Assembly: GCF_001421415.1 (NCBI RefSeq)
Contig: NZ_LMKH01000034.1
Span: forward strand, 1-64,000
From: Sphingomonas sp. Leaf208
Lineage (GTDB): Bacteria; Pseudomonadota; Alphaproteobacteria; Sphingomonadales; Sphingomonadaceae
Length of the DNA: 64,000 nucleotides
Direction of reading: 5' to 3'
The position numbers and the translations under genes are program-made. Shown here piece by piece: positions 43,882 to 52,055 of the stretch. The stretch's first letter is position 1; each line of letters opens with the position of its first letter. Below the pieces are notes generated by a model that was not told the DNA's origin, ran no database searches, and was given only the letters and a program-made list of their open reading frames with translations.

Positions 43882-44027
43882 GCATGCCCGATCCCATCCG
43901 CGACGAAGACCTGATCCGCAGCCGCCAGCGCGGTCGCGCGCGCGTCATGGCCATACTGCTTGGGGCGTTCGTCATCCTCGTCTTCGCGATCTCGATCGCC
44001 AAGATCCGCGCAGGCATGCCGCACTGA
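43878..44027 (+). CDS. Small CoxF-like membrane protein of the oxidase cluster
   Basis: This 49-residue protein has a charged N-terminus ([20 protein letters not shown]), one hydrophobic helix ([21 protein letters not shown], about 23-43) and ends in AGMPH. Its ATG overlaps the ctaB stop by 4 bp, and its TGA overlaps the ctaG ATG by one base, so the three are translationally coupled. Small single-helix proteins in this exact place (CoxF/CtaM-like) are typical of alphaproteobacterial aa3 clusters and are thought to help assembly; that is inferred from position. Confidence 0.82.
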   Translation: MSMPDPIRDEDLIRSRQRGRARVMAILLGAFVILVFAISIAKIRAGMPH

Positions 44028-44578
44028 TGGCCGGCTGGAAGGCCATGTCGCGCACCAACCGTACCGCGGCGCTCGCGGTGCTCTTCATCTGCTTCATGAC
44101 CGGGCTCGCCTGGGCCAGCGTGCCGCTCTACCGCCTGTTCTGCGCCGCGACCGGGCTCAACGGTACCACCAACCGCGGGCTGGCCGCCCCCGGCGCGGTT
44201 GATCACAAGCTCACGATAGACTTCGACACCAACGTCAGCCCCAAGCTGCCGTGGAGGTTCACGCCCGAGAATCGCTCGGACACGGTCGATATCGGCGCGC
44301 GGGACATGGCATTCTTCACCGCCACGAACACCTCGAACAAGCCGCTGACGGGCACCGCGACGTTCAACGTCCAGCCCGCGCAGGCCGGCAAGTATTTCAC
44401 CAAGATCCAGTGCTTCTGCTTCACGCAGCAGACGCTGAAACCCGGCGAGACCGCGCGGATGCCGGTGATCTTCTTCGTCGATCCGAAGATTCTGACGGAC
44501 CCCGACGCTGCCGACATCCAGACGATCACGCTCAGCTATACGTTTTACCCGGTGGATTCTGCGAAAACAGCCAGCTAG
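44027..44578 (+). CDS. ctaG: Cytochrome c oxidase assembly protein CtaG (Cox11 type)
   Basis: CtaG/Cox11 delivers copper to the CuB site of subunit I. The 183-residue product has one N-terminal membrane helix (TAALAVLFICFMTGLAWASVPLY) and a periplasmic immunoglobulin-like domain. The copper-binding motif is KIQCFCFTQQTLKPGE (C-F-C, about residues 126-128). YRLFCAATGLNGTT and MPVIFFVDPKILTD are further family blocks. The start overlaps the stop of the small CoxF-like gene. Confidence 0.95.
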   Translation: MAGWKAMSRTNRTAALAVLFICFMTGLAWASVPLYRLFCAATGLNGTTNRGLAAPGAVDHKLTIDFDTNVSPKLPWRFTPENRSDTVDIGARDMAFFTATNTSNKPLTGTATFNVQPAQAGKYFTKIQCFCFTQQTLKPGETARMPVIFFVDPKILTDPDAADIQTITLSYTFYPVDSAKTAS

Positions 44579-44608
44579 AACGTCGCCAAAGAAAATAGGG
44601 GAGTACCG

Positions 44609-45535
44609 ATGGCCGGCGCCAAGAACCATGATTACCACATCCTGCCGCCGAGCATCTGGCCGCTGGTCGGATCGTTCTCGGCGCTGATCATGGCGGTCGG
44701 CGGCATCATGTGGATGCACGGCGGCCATATCGACAAGCCCAACGGCGGCGGCTGGGTGTTCTTCATCGGCCTCGCAGGCGTGCTCTTCACGATGTATTCC
44801 TGGTGGACGCAGGTCGTGCACGAGGCCCGCGCGGGCGATCACACTCCCGTCGTCCAGCTCCATTTCCGCTACGGCATGATCCTGTTCATCGCCTCCGAAG
44901 TGATGTTCTTCGTCGGCTGGTTCTGGGCATTCTTCGACTTCTCGCTGTTCCCGACCGCGATGACGTTCGCCGACGGCACCGTCACGCGCGCCGTCGAAGG
45001 CGGCGCGGCGATCGTGGCGCAGTGGCCGCCAAAGGGCCTGACGGTCATCAACCCGTTCGAACTGCCCCTGCTTAACACGCTGATCCTGCTGACCTCGGGC
45101 ACGACGGTGACCTGGGCGCACCACGCGCTGATCCACAACCAGCGCGGCGGCGAGAAGACCGGGCTCTGGGGCATGATCGGCGTCGGCAACCGAGACGGCG
45201 TGCTCAAGGGCCTGTGGCTGACGGTAATCCTCGGCGTGCTGTTCAGCTCGATCCAGGCGTACGAGTATGCCCACGCGCCGTTCCCGTTCAAGGGGATCAA
45301 CTACGGCGCATCGTTCTTCATGGCGACCGGCTTCCACGGGTTCCACGTGCTGATCGGCACGATCTTCCTGATCGTCTGCCTGGTCCGCGCCTATCGCGGC
45401 GACTTTACCCCACGCCAGCATTTCGGCTTCGAAGCGGCGGCGTGGTACTGGCATTTCGTCGACGTCGTGTGGCTGTTCCTGTTCGTCACCGTCTACGTCT
45501 GGGGCGGCTGGGGCGCCCCCGTCCACGGCGGTTGA
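44609..45535 (+). CDS. ctaE: Cytochrome c oxidase subunit III
   Basis: Subunit III stabilises the proton-pumping oxidase and binds lipid. The 308-residue product has seven hydrophobic helices, beginning PLVGSFSALIMAVGGIMWMHG. Conserved elements are RYGMILFIASEVMFFVGWFWAFF with the lipid-contacting Glu, LLNTLILLTSGTTVTWAHHALI, and FFMATGFHGFHVLIGTIFLIVCL with FGFEAAAWYWHFVDVVWLFLFV at the end. GGGGAG lies before the ATG, and it follows ctaG after 30 bp. A long insert (about 120-150) is usual for alphaproteobacteria. Confidence 0.96.
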   Translation: MAGAKNHDYHILPPSIWPLVGSFSALIMAVGGIMWMHGGHIDKPNGGGWVFFIGLAGVLFTMYSWWTQVVHEARAGDHTPVVQLHFRYGMILFIASEVMFFVGWFWAFFDFSLFPTAMTFADGTVTRAVEGGAAIVAQWPPKGLTVINPFELPLLNTLILLTSGTTVTWAHHALIHNQRGGEKTGLWGMIGVGNRDGVLKGLWLTVILGVLFSSIQAYEYAHAPFPFKGINYGASFFMATGFHGFHVLIGTIFLIVCLVRAYRGDFTPRQHFGFEAAAWYWHFVDVVWLFLFVTVYVWGGWGAPVHGG

Positions 45536-45574
45536 GCGACTACCAGCTCATCTCTGGCCGCCACCTCGGCGGCT

Positions 45575-45680
45575 ACCACCCCGGCGAAGGCCGGGGCCCA
45601 GTTGGGAAGGCTGCAGTAACGAAGCGCTGTCCGCAGTTAGCGGCGTCCCCCGATTGGGCCCTGGCCTTCGACGGGGCGGC
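45575..45680. repeat. Family D paired palindrome (copy 4)
   Basis: CACCCCGGCGAAGGCCGGGG on the left and GGCCCTGGCCTTCGACGGGG on the right, inner CCCAGTTGGG and CCCGATTGGG. The right arm is more degenerate than in other copies. Confidence 0.8.
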
Positions 45681-45731
45681 GGCGGTTTTGGATGCAGCAC
45701 GAACGCGAACCAACCGTCGCTCCCTTACCGT

Positions 45732-45785
45732 GTTCTACTGCGAAGGCGGGAGCCCAGTCTGGGTCCCCGCCTTCGCGGGGATACA
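45732..45785. repeat. Family E palindrome (copy 4)
   Basis: GTTCTACTGCGAAGGCGGGA and CCCCGCCTTCGCGGGGATAC flank CCCAGTCTGGG. It ends 25 bp before the DUF983 gene. Confidence 0.82.
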
Positions 45786-45809
45786 AATGAGGCGGGGCTC
45801 AATAAAGCG

Positions 45810-46193
45810 ATGACCGAAGATCCATACCCACTCGCCAACGCCCCCACGATCGCGCAGGTCGCGCTGAAAGGCCTATGCCCCCGCTGCGGTAAGCCCACGC
45901 TCTTCGCCAAATGGTCCAACTTCGCCGATCGCTGCTCGAACTGCGGTCTCGACTTCAGCAAGTTCAACGTTGGCGATGGCCCCGCGGCCTTCCTGACCCT
46001 GATCCTAGGCGCGCTGGTCGTGGCCCTCGCGATCACGCTCGAACTTAAGGCCCACCCGCCACTCTGGCTGCACATGCTGATCTGGATCCCCTTCACCGCA
46101 GGCGGCGTCGTGCTCTCACTAAGAGCAGCCAAGGGCGCGCTCATCTCCGCCGAATACCGCAATGCAGCCCGCGAAGGCCAAATCGACCCGTGA
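45810..46193 (+). CDS. DUF983 family membrane protein
   Basis: The 127-residue protein has a zinc-ribbon-like N-terminus (KGLCPRCGKPTLF and DRCSNCGLDFSKF, two CxxC pairs at about residues 24-27 and 43-46) and two hydrophobic helices. DUF983 genes lie between ctaE and surf1 in many alphaproteobacterial oxidase clusters, as here. The GTG of SURF1 overlaps its stop (46190-46193). A link to oxidase assembly is inferred only from position. Confidence 0.88.
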   Translation: MTEDPYPLANAPTIAQVALKGLCPRCGKPTLFAKWSNFADRCSNCGLDFSKFNVGDGPAAFLTLILGALVVALAITLELKAHPPLWLHMLIWIPFTAGGVVLSLRAAKGALISAEYRNAAREGQIDP

Positions 46194-46801
46194 CCCGACC
46201 CGCACGACGCATCCCAATAATACCGACCATCCTCGTCACGCTCGCGATCGCGGCGATGATCGCGCTCGGCCTGTGGCAACTGCTCGACCGCCTCCCGAAA
46301 AAGGAAGCGTTCCTCGCGCAGCTGGCCGCCAACCCCGCCAAGCCGCCAATGGCCTTCCCGCGCTTCCCCGACGAGACGCTCCTGTTCCGCCACGCGTCGG
46401 GCCTCTGCCTCCAGCCGACTGAGATCAAACTCGCTGGCGCCGGCAAATCCGGTTTCCGCGCGATCGCCGAATGCAAGACGGGCGCCGAAGGTCCCGGCAT
46501 GGTCGTCCAGCTCGGCACCACACGCGATCCGATGGCCAAGGTCGCCTGGGCCGGCGGCGAAGTCTCCGGCTACATCAGCCATGCCCCCGACGGCCGCTCG
46601 CTGATCGGATCGCTGTTCGATCACACCCCGCAGCGCCTGATGCTGGTCGCTGATACCCCACAAGCGGGTCTCAACCCCAACGGCAAGCCCGACATCGCCT
46701 CGGTCCCGAACAACCACCTCGCCTATGCCGGCCAGTGGTTCTTCTTCGCCGCCATCGCCGCGATCATCTACACGCTCGCGCTCCGCCGCCGCCCGCGCTA
46801 G
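46190..46801 (+). CDS. SURF1 family cytochrome oxidase assembly protein
   Basis: The 203-residue SURF1-like protein aids insertion of heme A in the aa3 oxidase. It has the classical two-helix arrangement: an N-terminal helix IPTILVTLAIAAMIALGLWQLLDRL, including the GLWQL motif, a periplasmic beta domain with VVQLGTTRDP and GYISHAP, and a C-terminal helix WFFFAAIAAIIYTLALRRR preceded by NNHLAYAGQW. It is somewhat short. It starts at a GTG overlapping the DUF983 stop by four bases. Confidence 0.9.
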   Translation: MTRPARRIPIIPTILVTLAIAAMIALGLWQLLDRLPKKEAFLAQLAANPAKPPMAFPRFPDETLLFRHASGLCLQPTEIKLAGAGKSGFRAIAECKTGAEGPGMVVQLGTTRDPMAKVAWAGGEVSGYISHAPDGRSLIGSLFDHTPQRLMLVADTPQAGLNPNGKPDIASVPNNHLAYAGQWFFFAAIAAIIYTLALRRRPR

Positions 46802-46803
46802 CC

Positions 46804-46881
46804 GTTCTCCTGCGAACGCAGGAGCCCAGGGTACCGCGCGCATTCCTCCGTAACCCTGGATTCCTGCGTTCGCAGGAAAAC
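46804..46881. repeat. Family E paired palindrome (copy 5)
   Basis: GTTCTCCTGCGAACGCAGGA on the left and TCCTGCGTTCGCAGGAAAAC on the right, inner CCCAGGGTA and TAACCCTGG. It lies in the SURF1-thrC gap. Confidence 0.88.
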
Positions 46882-46932
46882 GAGCGGTGCGGGCAGCTTG
46901 TCGCCTCCCCCCCCATTCGCTAACCGCTTGCC

Positions 46933-48333
46933 ATGCGTTACATCAGCACCCGCGGCTCGGCGCCGATCCTCGATTTCGAAGCGGCGACGCTCGCCGGCCT
47001 CGCCTCCGATGGCGGCCTCTACCTCCCCGACGCGTGGCCGACGATGACGCGCGACGAGATCGCCGCGCTCGCCGGGCTATCCTACGTCGACACCGCCGTC
47101 GCGGTGATGGCCCCGTTCGTCGGGGACGCGATGACGCGCGAGGAACTGAAGGCGCTCTGCGAACAGGCCTATGGCCGGTTCTCGCACGCCGCAGTCGTCC
47201 CACTCGTACAGCTCGACCACGACCAGTGGCTGCTTGAGCTCTTCCACGGCCCCACGCTCGCGTTCAAGGACGTCGCGCTTCAGCTGCTCGGCCTGTTCTT
47301 CGAGCGCTTCCTCGCCGGCACGGACAAGCGCCTGACGATCGTCGGCGCGACCAGCGGCGACACCGGCTCGGCGGCGATCGACGCGGTCGCGGGGCGCGCG
47401 GGGATCGACATCTTCATGCTCCACCCGGTCGGCCGCATCTCCGACGTGCAGCGCCGCCAGATGACCACGGTGCTCAGCCCCAACGTCTACAACATCGCGA
47501 TCGAGGGCAGCTTCGACGATGCGCAGGCGCTCGTGAAGGCGATGTTCAACGACCGCGCCTTCTCGACCAAGTTCGCGCTGTCCGCGGTCAATTCGATCAA
47601 CTGGGCCCGCCTGATGGCGCAGGTGGTGTACTTCTTCTACGCGGCCGTCCGCCTCGGCGCGCCCGATCGCGAAGTCGCGTTCGCGGTACCGACCGGCAAT
47701 TTCGGTGACGTGTTCGCGGGCTATGTCGCGGCGAAGATGGGGCTGCCGGTGGCCAAGCTGGTGGTCGCGACCAACGTCAACGACATCCTCCACCGCGCGC
47801 TCAGCACCGGCGATTACTCGAAAGGCGGCGTCCAGCAGACCCCGACCCCGTCGATGGACATCCAGGTCAGCTCGAACTTCGAACGCCTGTTGTTCGATCT
47901 CGACGACCGTGACGGCGCAGCGCTCGCTGCACAGATGGCCGACTTCGAGTCTTCGGGAGCCATGCGCCTCACCAATGCACAGTCGCAGGGTGCCTCGGCC
48001 CTCTTCCAGAGTGAGCGCATCGACCTCGACGACATGACCTTGGCGATGCGCTGGGCACATGAGCACGCCGGCCAGGTGATCGACCCGCACACCGCGATCG
48101 GCCTCGCTGCAGCCCTGCGCACCGAAGTCCCCGCCGGCGTTCCCATCGTGACGCTCGCCACCGCGCACCCCGCCAAGTTCGGCGATGCGGTCGAGCGCGC
48201 GACTGGCGTGCGTCCCTCTCTGCCCGCGCGAGTCGGCGACCTGTTCGACCGCGAGGAGCGCTACGCCACGCTGCCAGCGACGTTCGACGCGATTACCGCC
48301 TACATCACCGAGCGCGCGAAGCCGTCGGCATGA
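46933..48333 (+). CDS. thrC: Threonine synthase
   Basis: ThrC converts O-phosphohomoserine to threonine with PLP. The 466-residue product has the N-terminal MRYISTRGSAPILDFEAATLAGLASDGGLYLP, the PLP-lysine in LELFHGPTLAFKDVALQLLG (about residue 117), the phosphate-binding VGATSGDTGSAAIDAVAGR and VPTGNFGDVFAGYVAAKMGLP. The cofactor geometry fits the class with extended C-terminus typical of alphaproteobacteria. It shares the ATGA overlap with the methyltransferase at 48330 and closes the cox-thrC order. Confidence 0.96.
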   Translation: MRYISTRGSAPILDFEAATLAGLASDGGLYLPDAWPTMTRDEIAALAGLSYVDTAVAVMAPFVGDAMTREELKALCEQAYGRFSHAAVVPLVQLDHDQWLLELFHGPTLAFKDVALQLLGLFFERFLAGTDKRLTIVGATSGDTGSAAIDAVAGRAGIDIFMLHPVGRISDVQRRQMTTVLSPNVYNIAIEGSFDDAQALVKAMFNDRAFSTKFALSAVNSINWARLMAQVVYFFYAAVRLGAPDREVAFAVPTGNFGDVFAGYVAAKMGLPVAKLVVATNVNDILHRALSTGDYSKGGVQQTPTPSMDIQVSSNFERLLFDLDDRDGAALAAQMADFESSGAMRLTNAQSQGASALFQSERIDLDDMTLAMRWAHEHAGQVIDPHTAIGLAAALRTEVPAGVPIVTLATAHPAKFGDAVERATGVRPSLPARVGDLFDREERYATLPATFDAITAYITERAKPSA

Positions 48334-49199
48334 AGCTACATACCCTCATCGGCGAACCCTGGGCGGATTACGGCCTCGTCGACTCCGGCCACGGCAAGAA
48401 GCTCGAACGCTACGGCCGCTTCCGCTTCATCCGCCCCGAGCCGCAGGCGATGTGGGCGCCCGCCTCAACCGACTGGCAGGCGCAGGGCGAATTCGTCCCC
48501 GGTTCCGACGAAGACGGCGGCGGCCGCTGGGAGTTTTCGGAGCCCGTCCCCCGCGAAGGCTGGACGCTCAAGTGGAACGAGGTGTCGTACACCGCGCAGA
48601 CCACCCCGTTCCGCCACCTCGGTTTCTTCCCCGACATGGCGCCGGTCTGGAGCTGGATGCGCGAGCGCGTGGCGGGGCTCGACTCGCCCGAATGCATGAA
48701 CCTGTTCGGCTATACCGGCGTCGGCACGCTGGCGATGGCGACCAAGGGCGTCCGCATGGTCCACGTCGATGCGTCGAAAAAGTCGGTCGAGGCGGCCAAG
48801 GCCAACGCGAAACTGTCGGGCATGGCCGACGCACCGATCCGCTGGATGACGGATGATGCGGCGAAGTTCGTCGCGCGCGAGGTTCGGCGGGGGCGGCGGT
48901 ATGACGGGATTTTGCTCGATCCGCCGAAATATGGGCGTGGACCTGAGGGTGAGGTGTGGCGGCTGGAGGAAGACCTGCCGAAGCTCATCGCCGATTGCCG
49001 GAAGCTACTCGACGAGAACTCGCGGTTCCTGTTCCTGACGGTCTACGCCGTCCGCATGTCAGCGCTCGCGATTGGCGAACTGTTGAACCAAGTGTTCGCG
49101 GACCTGCCCGGCAAGGTCGAAGTCGGCGAACTCGGCGTCCGCGAAGAAGCGCGGGGGCTAGTCCTCCCCACCGCGATCTGGGCCCGCTGGAGCCGCTGA
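48330..49199 (+). CDS. Class I SAM-dependent rRNA methyltransferase
   Basis: This 289-residue methyltransferase belongs to the RlmI/RlmK-like group (COG1092). It contains MNLFGYTGVGTLAMATKGVRMVHVDASKKSVEAAKANAKLSGM, the SAM-binding motif (about residues 120-160). DGILLDPPKYGRGPEGEVWRLEEDL carries the catalytic D-P-P-K, and FLFLTVYAVRMSALAIGELLNQVF ends it. These enzymes methylate C5 of cytosine or position m2G in 23S rRNA; the precise target is not readable. It overlaps the thrC stop by 4 bp. A family G repeat follows. Confidence 0.87.
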   Translation: MKLHTLIGEPWADYGLVDSGHGKKLERYGRFRFIRPEPQAMWAPASTDWQAQGEFVPGSDEDGGGRWEFSEPVPREGWTLKWNEVSYTAQTTPFRHLGFFPDMAPVWSWMRERVAGLDSPECMNLFGYTGVGTLAMATKGVRMVHVDASKKSVEAAKANAKLSGMADAPIRWMTDDAAKFVAREVRRGRRYDGILLDPPKYGRGPEGEVWRLEEDLPKLIADCRKLLDENSRFLFLTVYAVRMSALAIGELLNQVFADLPGKVEVGELGVREEARGLVLPTAIWARWSR

Positions 49200-49208
49200 G
49201 TCAGGCAT

Positions 49209-49315
49209 CCCCCTCCCTGGAAGGGAGGGGTTAGGGGTGGGTCGGCCGGTTGGGGGAGCACCGGTACCCGCCCCAGGCCGACCCACCCCCGGCCCCTCCC
49301 TTCCAGGGAGGGGAG
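49209..49315. repeat. Family G paired palindrome (copy 1)
   Basis: CCCCTCCCTGGAAGGGAGGG on the left and CCCCTCCCTTCCAGGGAGGG on the right, with GGGTGGGTCGGCC and GGCCGACCCACCC as inner arms. It lies between the convergent methyltransferase and agmatine-deiminase-like genes. Confidence 0.88.
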
Positions 49316-49322
49316 CAGAAGA

Positions 49323-50327
49323 TTACCCCGGAATCTGCTGCGAGATGCAGTGGAAGCTCCCGCCGCCCGTCAAAATATGATCCGCGCGCTGTCCCACAAC
49401 CTCACGGTCCGGGAACAGCGCCTGGATCGCCACCACCGCCGCCGCATCGTTTTCGGCCCCATACAACGGCACCACCACCGCGGCGTTACCAATGTAGAAG
49501 TTCATATAGCTCGCCGGCACGACCTCCTCGTCGCGCAGCACTCGGCCCGGCGACGGGATCGTCACCACCTCCAGCCCAGCCGCTTCGGCGTCCCGCGCGG
49601 CGTTCTGGTACACCTGCCAGTTCGGATCGTTGTCGGTCGCCTTGGGGATCGCCACGCGACCCTCACCGACGAACCGCGCAAGGTTGTCGACATGGCCATC
49701 GGTATGATCGTTAACCAGCCCGTCGCCCAGCCACACCACGCGAGTGTAGCCAAGATCCGACGCCAGCCGCGCCTCGATCTCAGCCTTGGTCAGCGAAGGA
49801 TTACGGTTGCGGTTGAGCAGGCACTGCTGCGTCGTGACGACCGTCCCGGTACCGTCGCCGTCGATCGCGCCGCCCTCGAGAACCCAGTCGCACGCCTCGA
49901 CTTGCGTGTTCCGGCTCTCCGCCAGCCGCTGCCCGATCGTATCATCGCCGGGCAGGTCGTACTTCCCGCCCCAGCCGTTGAACCGGAAGTCGCGCGCGCT
50001 GCCGTCGCCGACGATGATCGGCGCGGTATCGCGCAGCCAGATATCGCCGAACGGCTCGACCACCACGTCCGCGAACGGCGCCAGCTTCTTGGCGGTGGTC
50101 GCCGACCCGACATCGGCCGCGACCAGAATCACCGTCTCGCCCTTGCCGCCGGCATGTACTGCCTTGGCAAACGCGACGACCTCGTCCCGCGCGGGCTCCA
50201 GATCCTCCAGCCACAGGTCCGCATGGCTCGGAAAGCCGATCCAGACGGCCTTGTGGTGCGCCCATTCGGCTGGGGTCGAGACGGCGGATGTGGTCACGTT
50301 ACTTGGCTCCTGCGCGATCGCGGTCAC
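49323..50327 (-). CDS. Agmatine deiminase family protein
   Basis: The 334-residue guanidino-modifying enzyme resembles agmatine deiminase, which turns agmatine to N-carbamoylputrescine in polyamine formation. Catalytic motifs are VVEPFGDIWLRDTAPIIVG, CDWVLEGGAIDGDGTGTVVTT, GLVNDHTDGHVDNLARFV and the C-terminal GGGSFHCISQQ, whose Cys is the nucleophile. The ATG at 50327 overlaps the upstream M28 gene by 29 bp. A GTG at 50297 (VTTSAVSTPAEW) sits 1 bp past that stop, so it may be the true start. The substrate could also be a peptidyl-arginine-like compound. Confidence 0.88.
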   Translation of the reverse strand: MTAIAQEPSNVTTSAVSTPAEWAHHKAVWIGFPSHADLWLEDLEPARDEVVAFAKAVHAGGKGETVILVAADVGSATTAKKLAPFADVVVEPFGDIWLRDTAPIIVGDGSARDFRFNGWGGKYDLPGDDTIGQRLAESRNTQVEACDWVLEGGAIDGDGTGTVVTTQQCLLNRNRNPSLTKAEIEARLASDLGYTRVVWLGDGLVNDHTDGHVDNLARFVGEGRVAIPKATDNDPNWQVYQNAARDAEAAGLEVVTIPSPGRVLRDEEVVPASYMNFYIGNAAVVVPLYGAENDAAAVVAIQALFPDREVVGQRADHILTGGGSFHCISQQIPG

Positions 50328-51930
50328 GGATGCCGCGGAATTCGGCGGTCTTATACCAGTTCGGCCACAGACTGGTATCGTCCGCGAGCTTGCGCCCGAG
50401 CCCGTAATAGATCGTCAAATCCTCGACCGCGCCCGACCAGTCCCACTTGGCGTCATATTCGTCCGCCGGCTTGTGATAGCGATGCGCGACATAATCCTCG
50501 CGCGCCGCATGTCCCGCAGCCGTTCCACCGACGACAAGGTCCTCGCCGCTGCCGCCATCGAGCATCGGCACGCCCAGCTTGGCGAAACTGAAGTGATCCG
50601 ACCGGTAGTAGCCGCCGCGCTCCGGGTTCGCCTCGACGCCGATCACGCGGCCCTCGGCAGCGACGAACGGCTGCACCAGATCCTCGATCTCGGATTTCCC
50701 CGCGCCGGTCAGCACAAAGTCCTTCGCCCGCCCGTCGACGTTCAACACATCCATGTTCACCCCGCCGACGGTATGCGCGAGCGGATAGATCGGATGCTCG
50801 GCATAATAGCGCGACCCGAGCAGCCCGGACTCTTCCGCCGTCACCGCCAGGAACGCGATCGAGCGCTTGGCCGGCCCCGCCTTCACCTGAGCCTCGGCCA
50901 ACGCAACAAGCCCGGCGACCCCACTCGCATTGTCCGCCGCGCCATTGCAGATGTCGTCGCCATCGACCGCGTCGCAGCGCCCGAGGTGATCCCAATGCGC
51001 CGAATACATCACGTAGTCGTTGGGAGCTGCCGTCCCCGGCAGAACACCGATCACGTTCTTAGACGCCTGCCGCTTGATCGTGTTGTCGAACCCGCCCGCG
51101 AACTTCAGCCCGAGCGGGACCGCCTTGAACCCCTTCACCTTCGCCGCAGCTGCCAGCGCCGCGTAATCCTTGCCCGCGCTCGCGAACACGCGCTCCGCCG
51201 CGGGCTTCTGCATCCAGCCTACGATCTGCGACTGGTCGAGATGATCGCCCTTCTCGTCCAGCTCGAGCTGCGGCCCGGTCCACGACGACTGCACGACAGC
51301 CCACGGATACGCCGCCGGCTCGGTATCGTGGACGATGATCGCCGCCGCCGCGCCATGCTTCGCCGCATTCTCGAACTTGTACGGCCAGCGCCCGTACCAC
51401 GTCATCGCCCGGCCTTCGAACGGCCCCTCGCGCGACATCGTCTGCCAGTCCGCGTCGTTGATGAGGATGACCACCGTCTTCCCCTTCACGTCGGTGCCGG
51501 CATAATCGTCCCAGCCCTTCTCGGGCGCGGTGATGCCGTAGCCGACGAATACCACGTCGCTGTTAGCTACCGCGGACTTCGGCGCCACGCGGTACGTGCC
51601 CGCGACCATGTCGGTGCGATAGGCGAGACTGACCGGTGCCTTGCCGCCGGTGAAGCTGAACGGCGCGACGTTGCCCGCGGTGATTTCCACCATCGGCACA
51701 TCCTGCGTCCACGATCCCTTATTACCGGGCTTCAACCCCGCCGCCTTCATCCGCTCGACGATATACGCGACCGTCTTCGCCTCCGCAGGCGTAGTCGGCG
51801 CGCGGCCCTCGTAGGCGTCCGACGACAGCACCTGCGTGACGGTCTTCAACGTCTCGACCGAGATCGCAGGGGTGATCTGCGCGGACGCGGCGGTCCCGAG
51901 CAGCAGCAAAGGCAAAATGGCAGCGCGCAT
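50299..51930 (-). CDS. M28 family metallopeptidase with PA domain
   Basis: This 543-residue exported zinc aminopeptidase of the M28 family has the signal peptide MRAAILPLLLLGTAASA. It carries a PA insert (about 130-250) and the catalytic half. Zinc ligands are visible in YSAHWDHLGRC (His), GAADNASGVAGLVALAEA (Asp), VTAEESGLLGSRYYA (Glu-Glu), NMDVLNVDGRA (Asp) and SDHFSFAKLGVP (His). Members release N-terminal amino acids from peptides outside the cytoplasm. It is transcribed toward the agmatine-deiminase-like gene with overlapping ends, so the two are probably one transcript. Confidence 0.9.
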   Translation of the reverse strand: MRAAILPLLLLGTAASAQITPAISVETLKTVTQVLSSDAYEGRAPTTPAEAKTVAYIVERMKAAGLKPGNKGSWTQDVPMVEITAGNVAPFSFTGGKAPVSLAYRTDMVAGTYRVAPKSAVANSDVVFVGYGITAPEKGWDDYAGTDVKGKTVVILINDADWQTMSREGPFEGRAMTWYGRWPYKFENAAKHGAAAAIIVHDTEPAAYPWAVVQSSWTGPQLELDEKGDHLDQSQIVGWMQKPAAERVFASAGKDYAALAAAAKVKGFKAVPLGLKFAGGFDNTIKRQASKNVIGVLPGTAAPNDYVMYSAHWDHLGRCDAVDGDDICNGAADNASGVAGLVALAEAQVKAGPAKRSIAFLAVTAEESGLLGSRYYAEHPIYPLAHTVGGVNMDVLNVDGRAKDFVLTGAGKSEIEDLVQPFVAAEGRVIGVEANPERGGYYRSDHFSFAKLGVPMLDGGSGEDLVVGGTAAGHAAREDYVAHRYHKPADEYDAKWDWSGAVEDLTIYYGLGRKLADDTSLWPNWYKTAEFRGIRDRDRAGAK

Positions 51931-52055
51931 CTACATATCCCCGTTAAGTCATACGCGTTTTGGCAGTGCGCCCGATACCGCGCAAGCGCCGCTGCTCTTG
52001 CCGTGCTGCCCGGCGTCGATAGGATACCCCATGGGGACATTGGGGGGAAACGGCG

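Noticed and set aside
43814..45526. 570-codon minus-strand frame
   Set aside because: Shadow of ctaG, ctaE and the small gene, all with recognised motifs.
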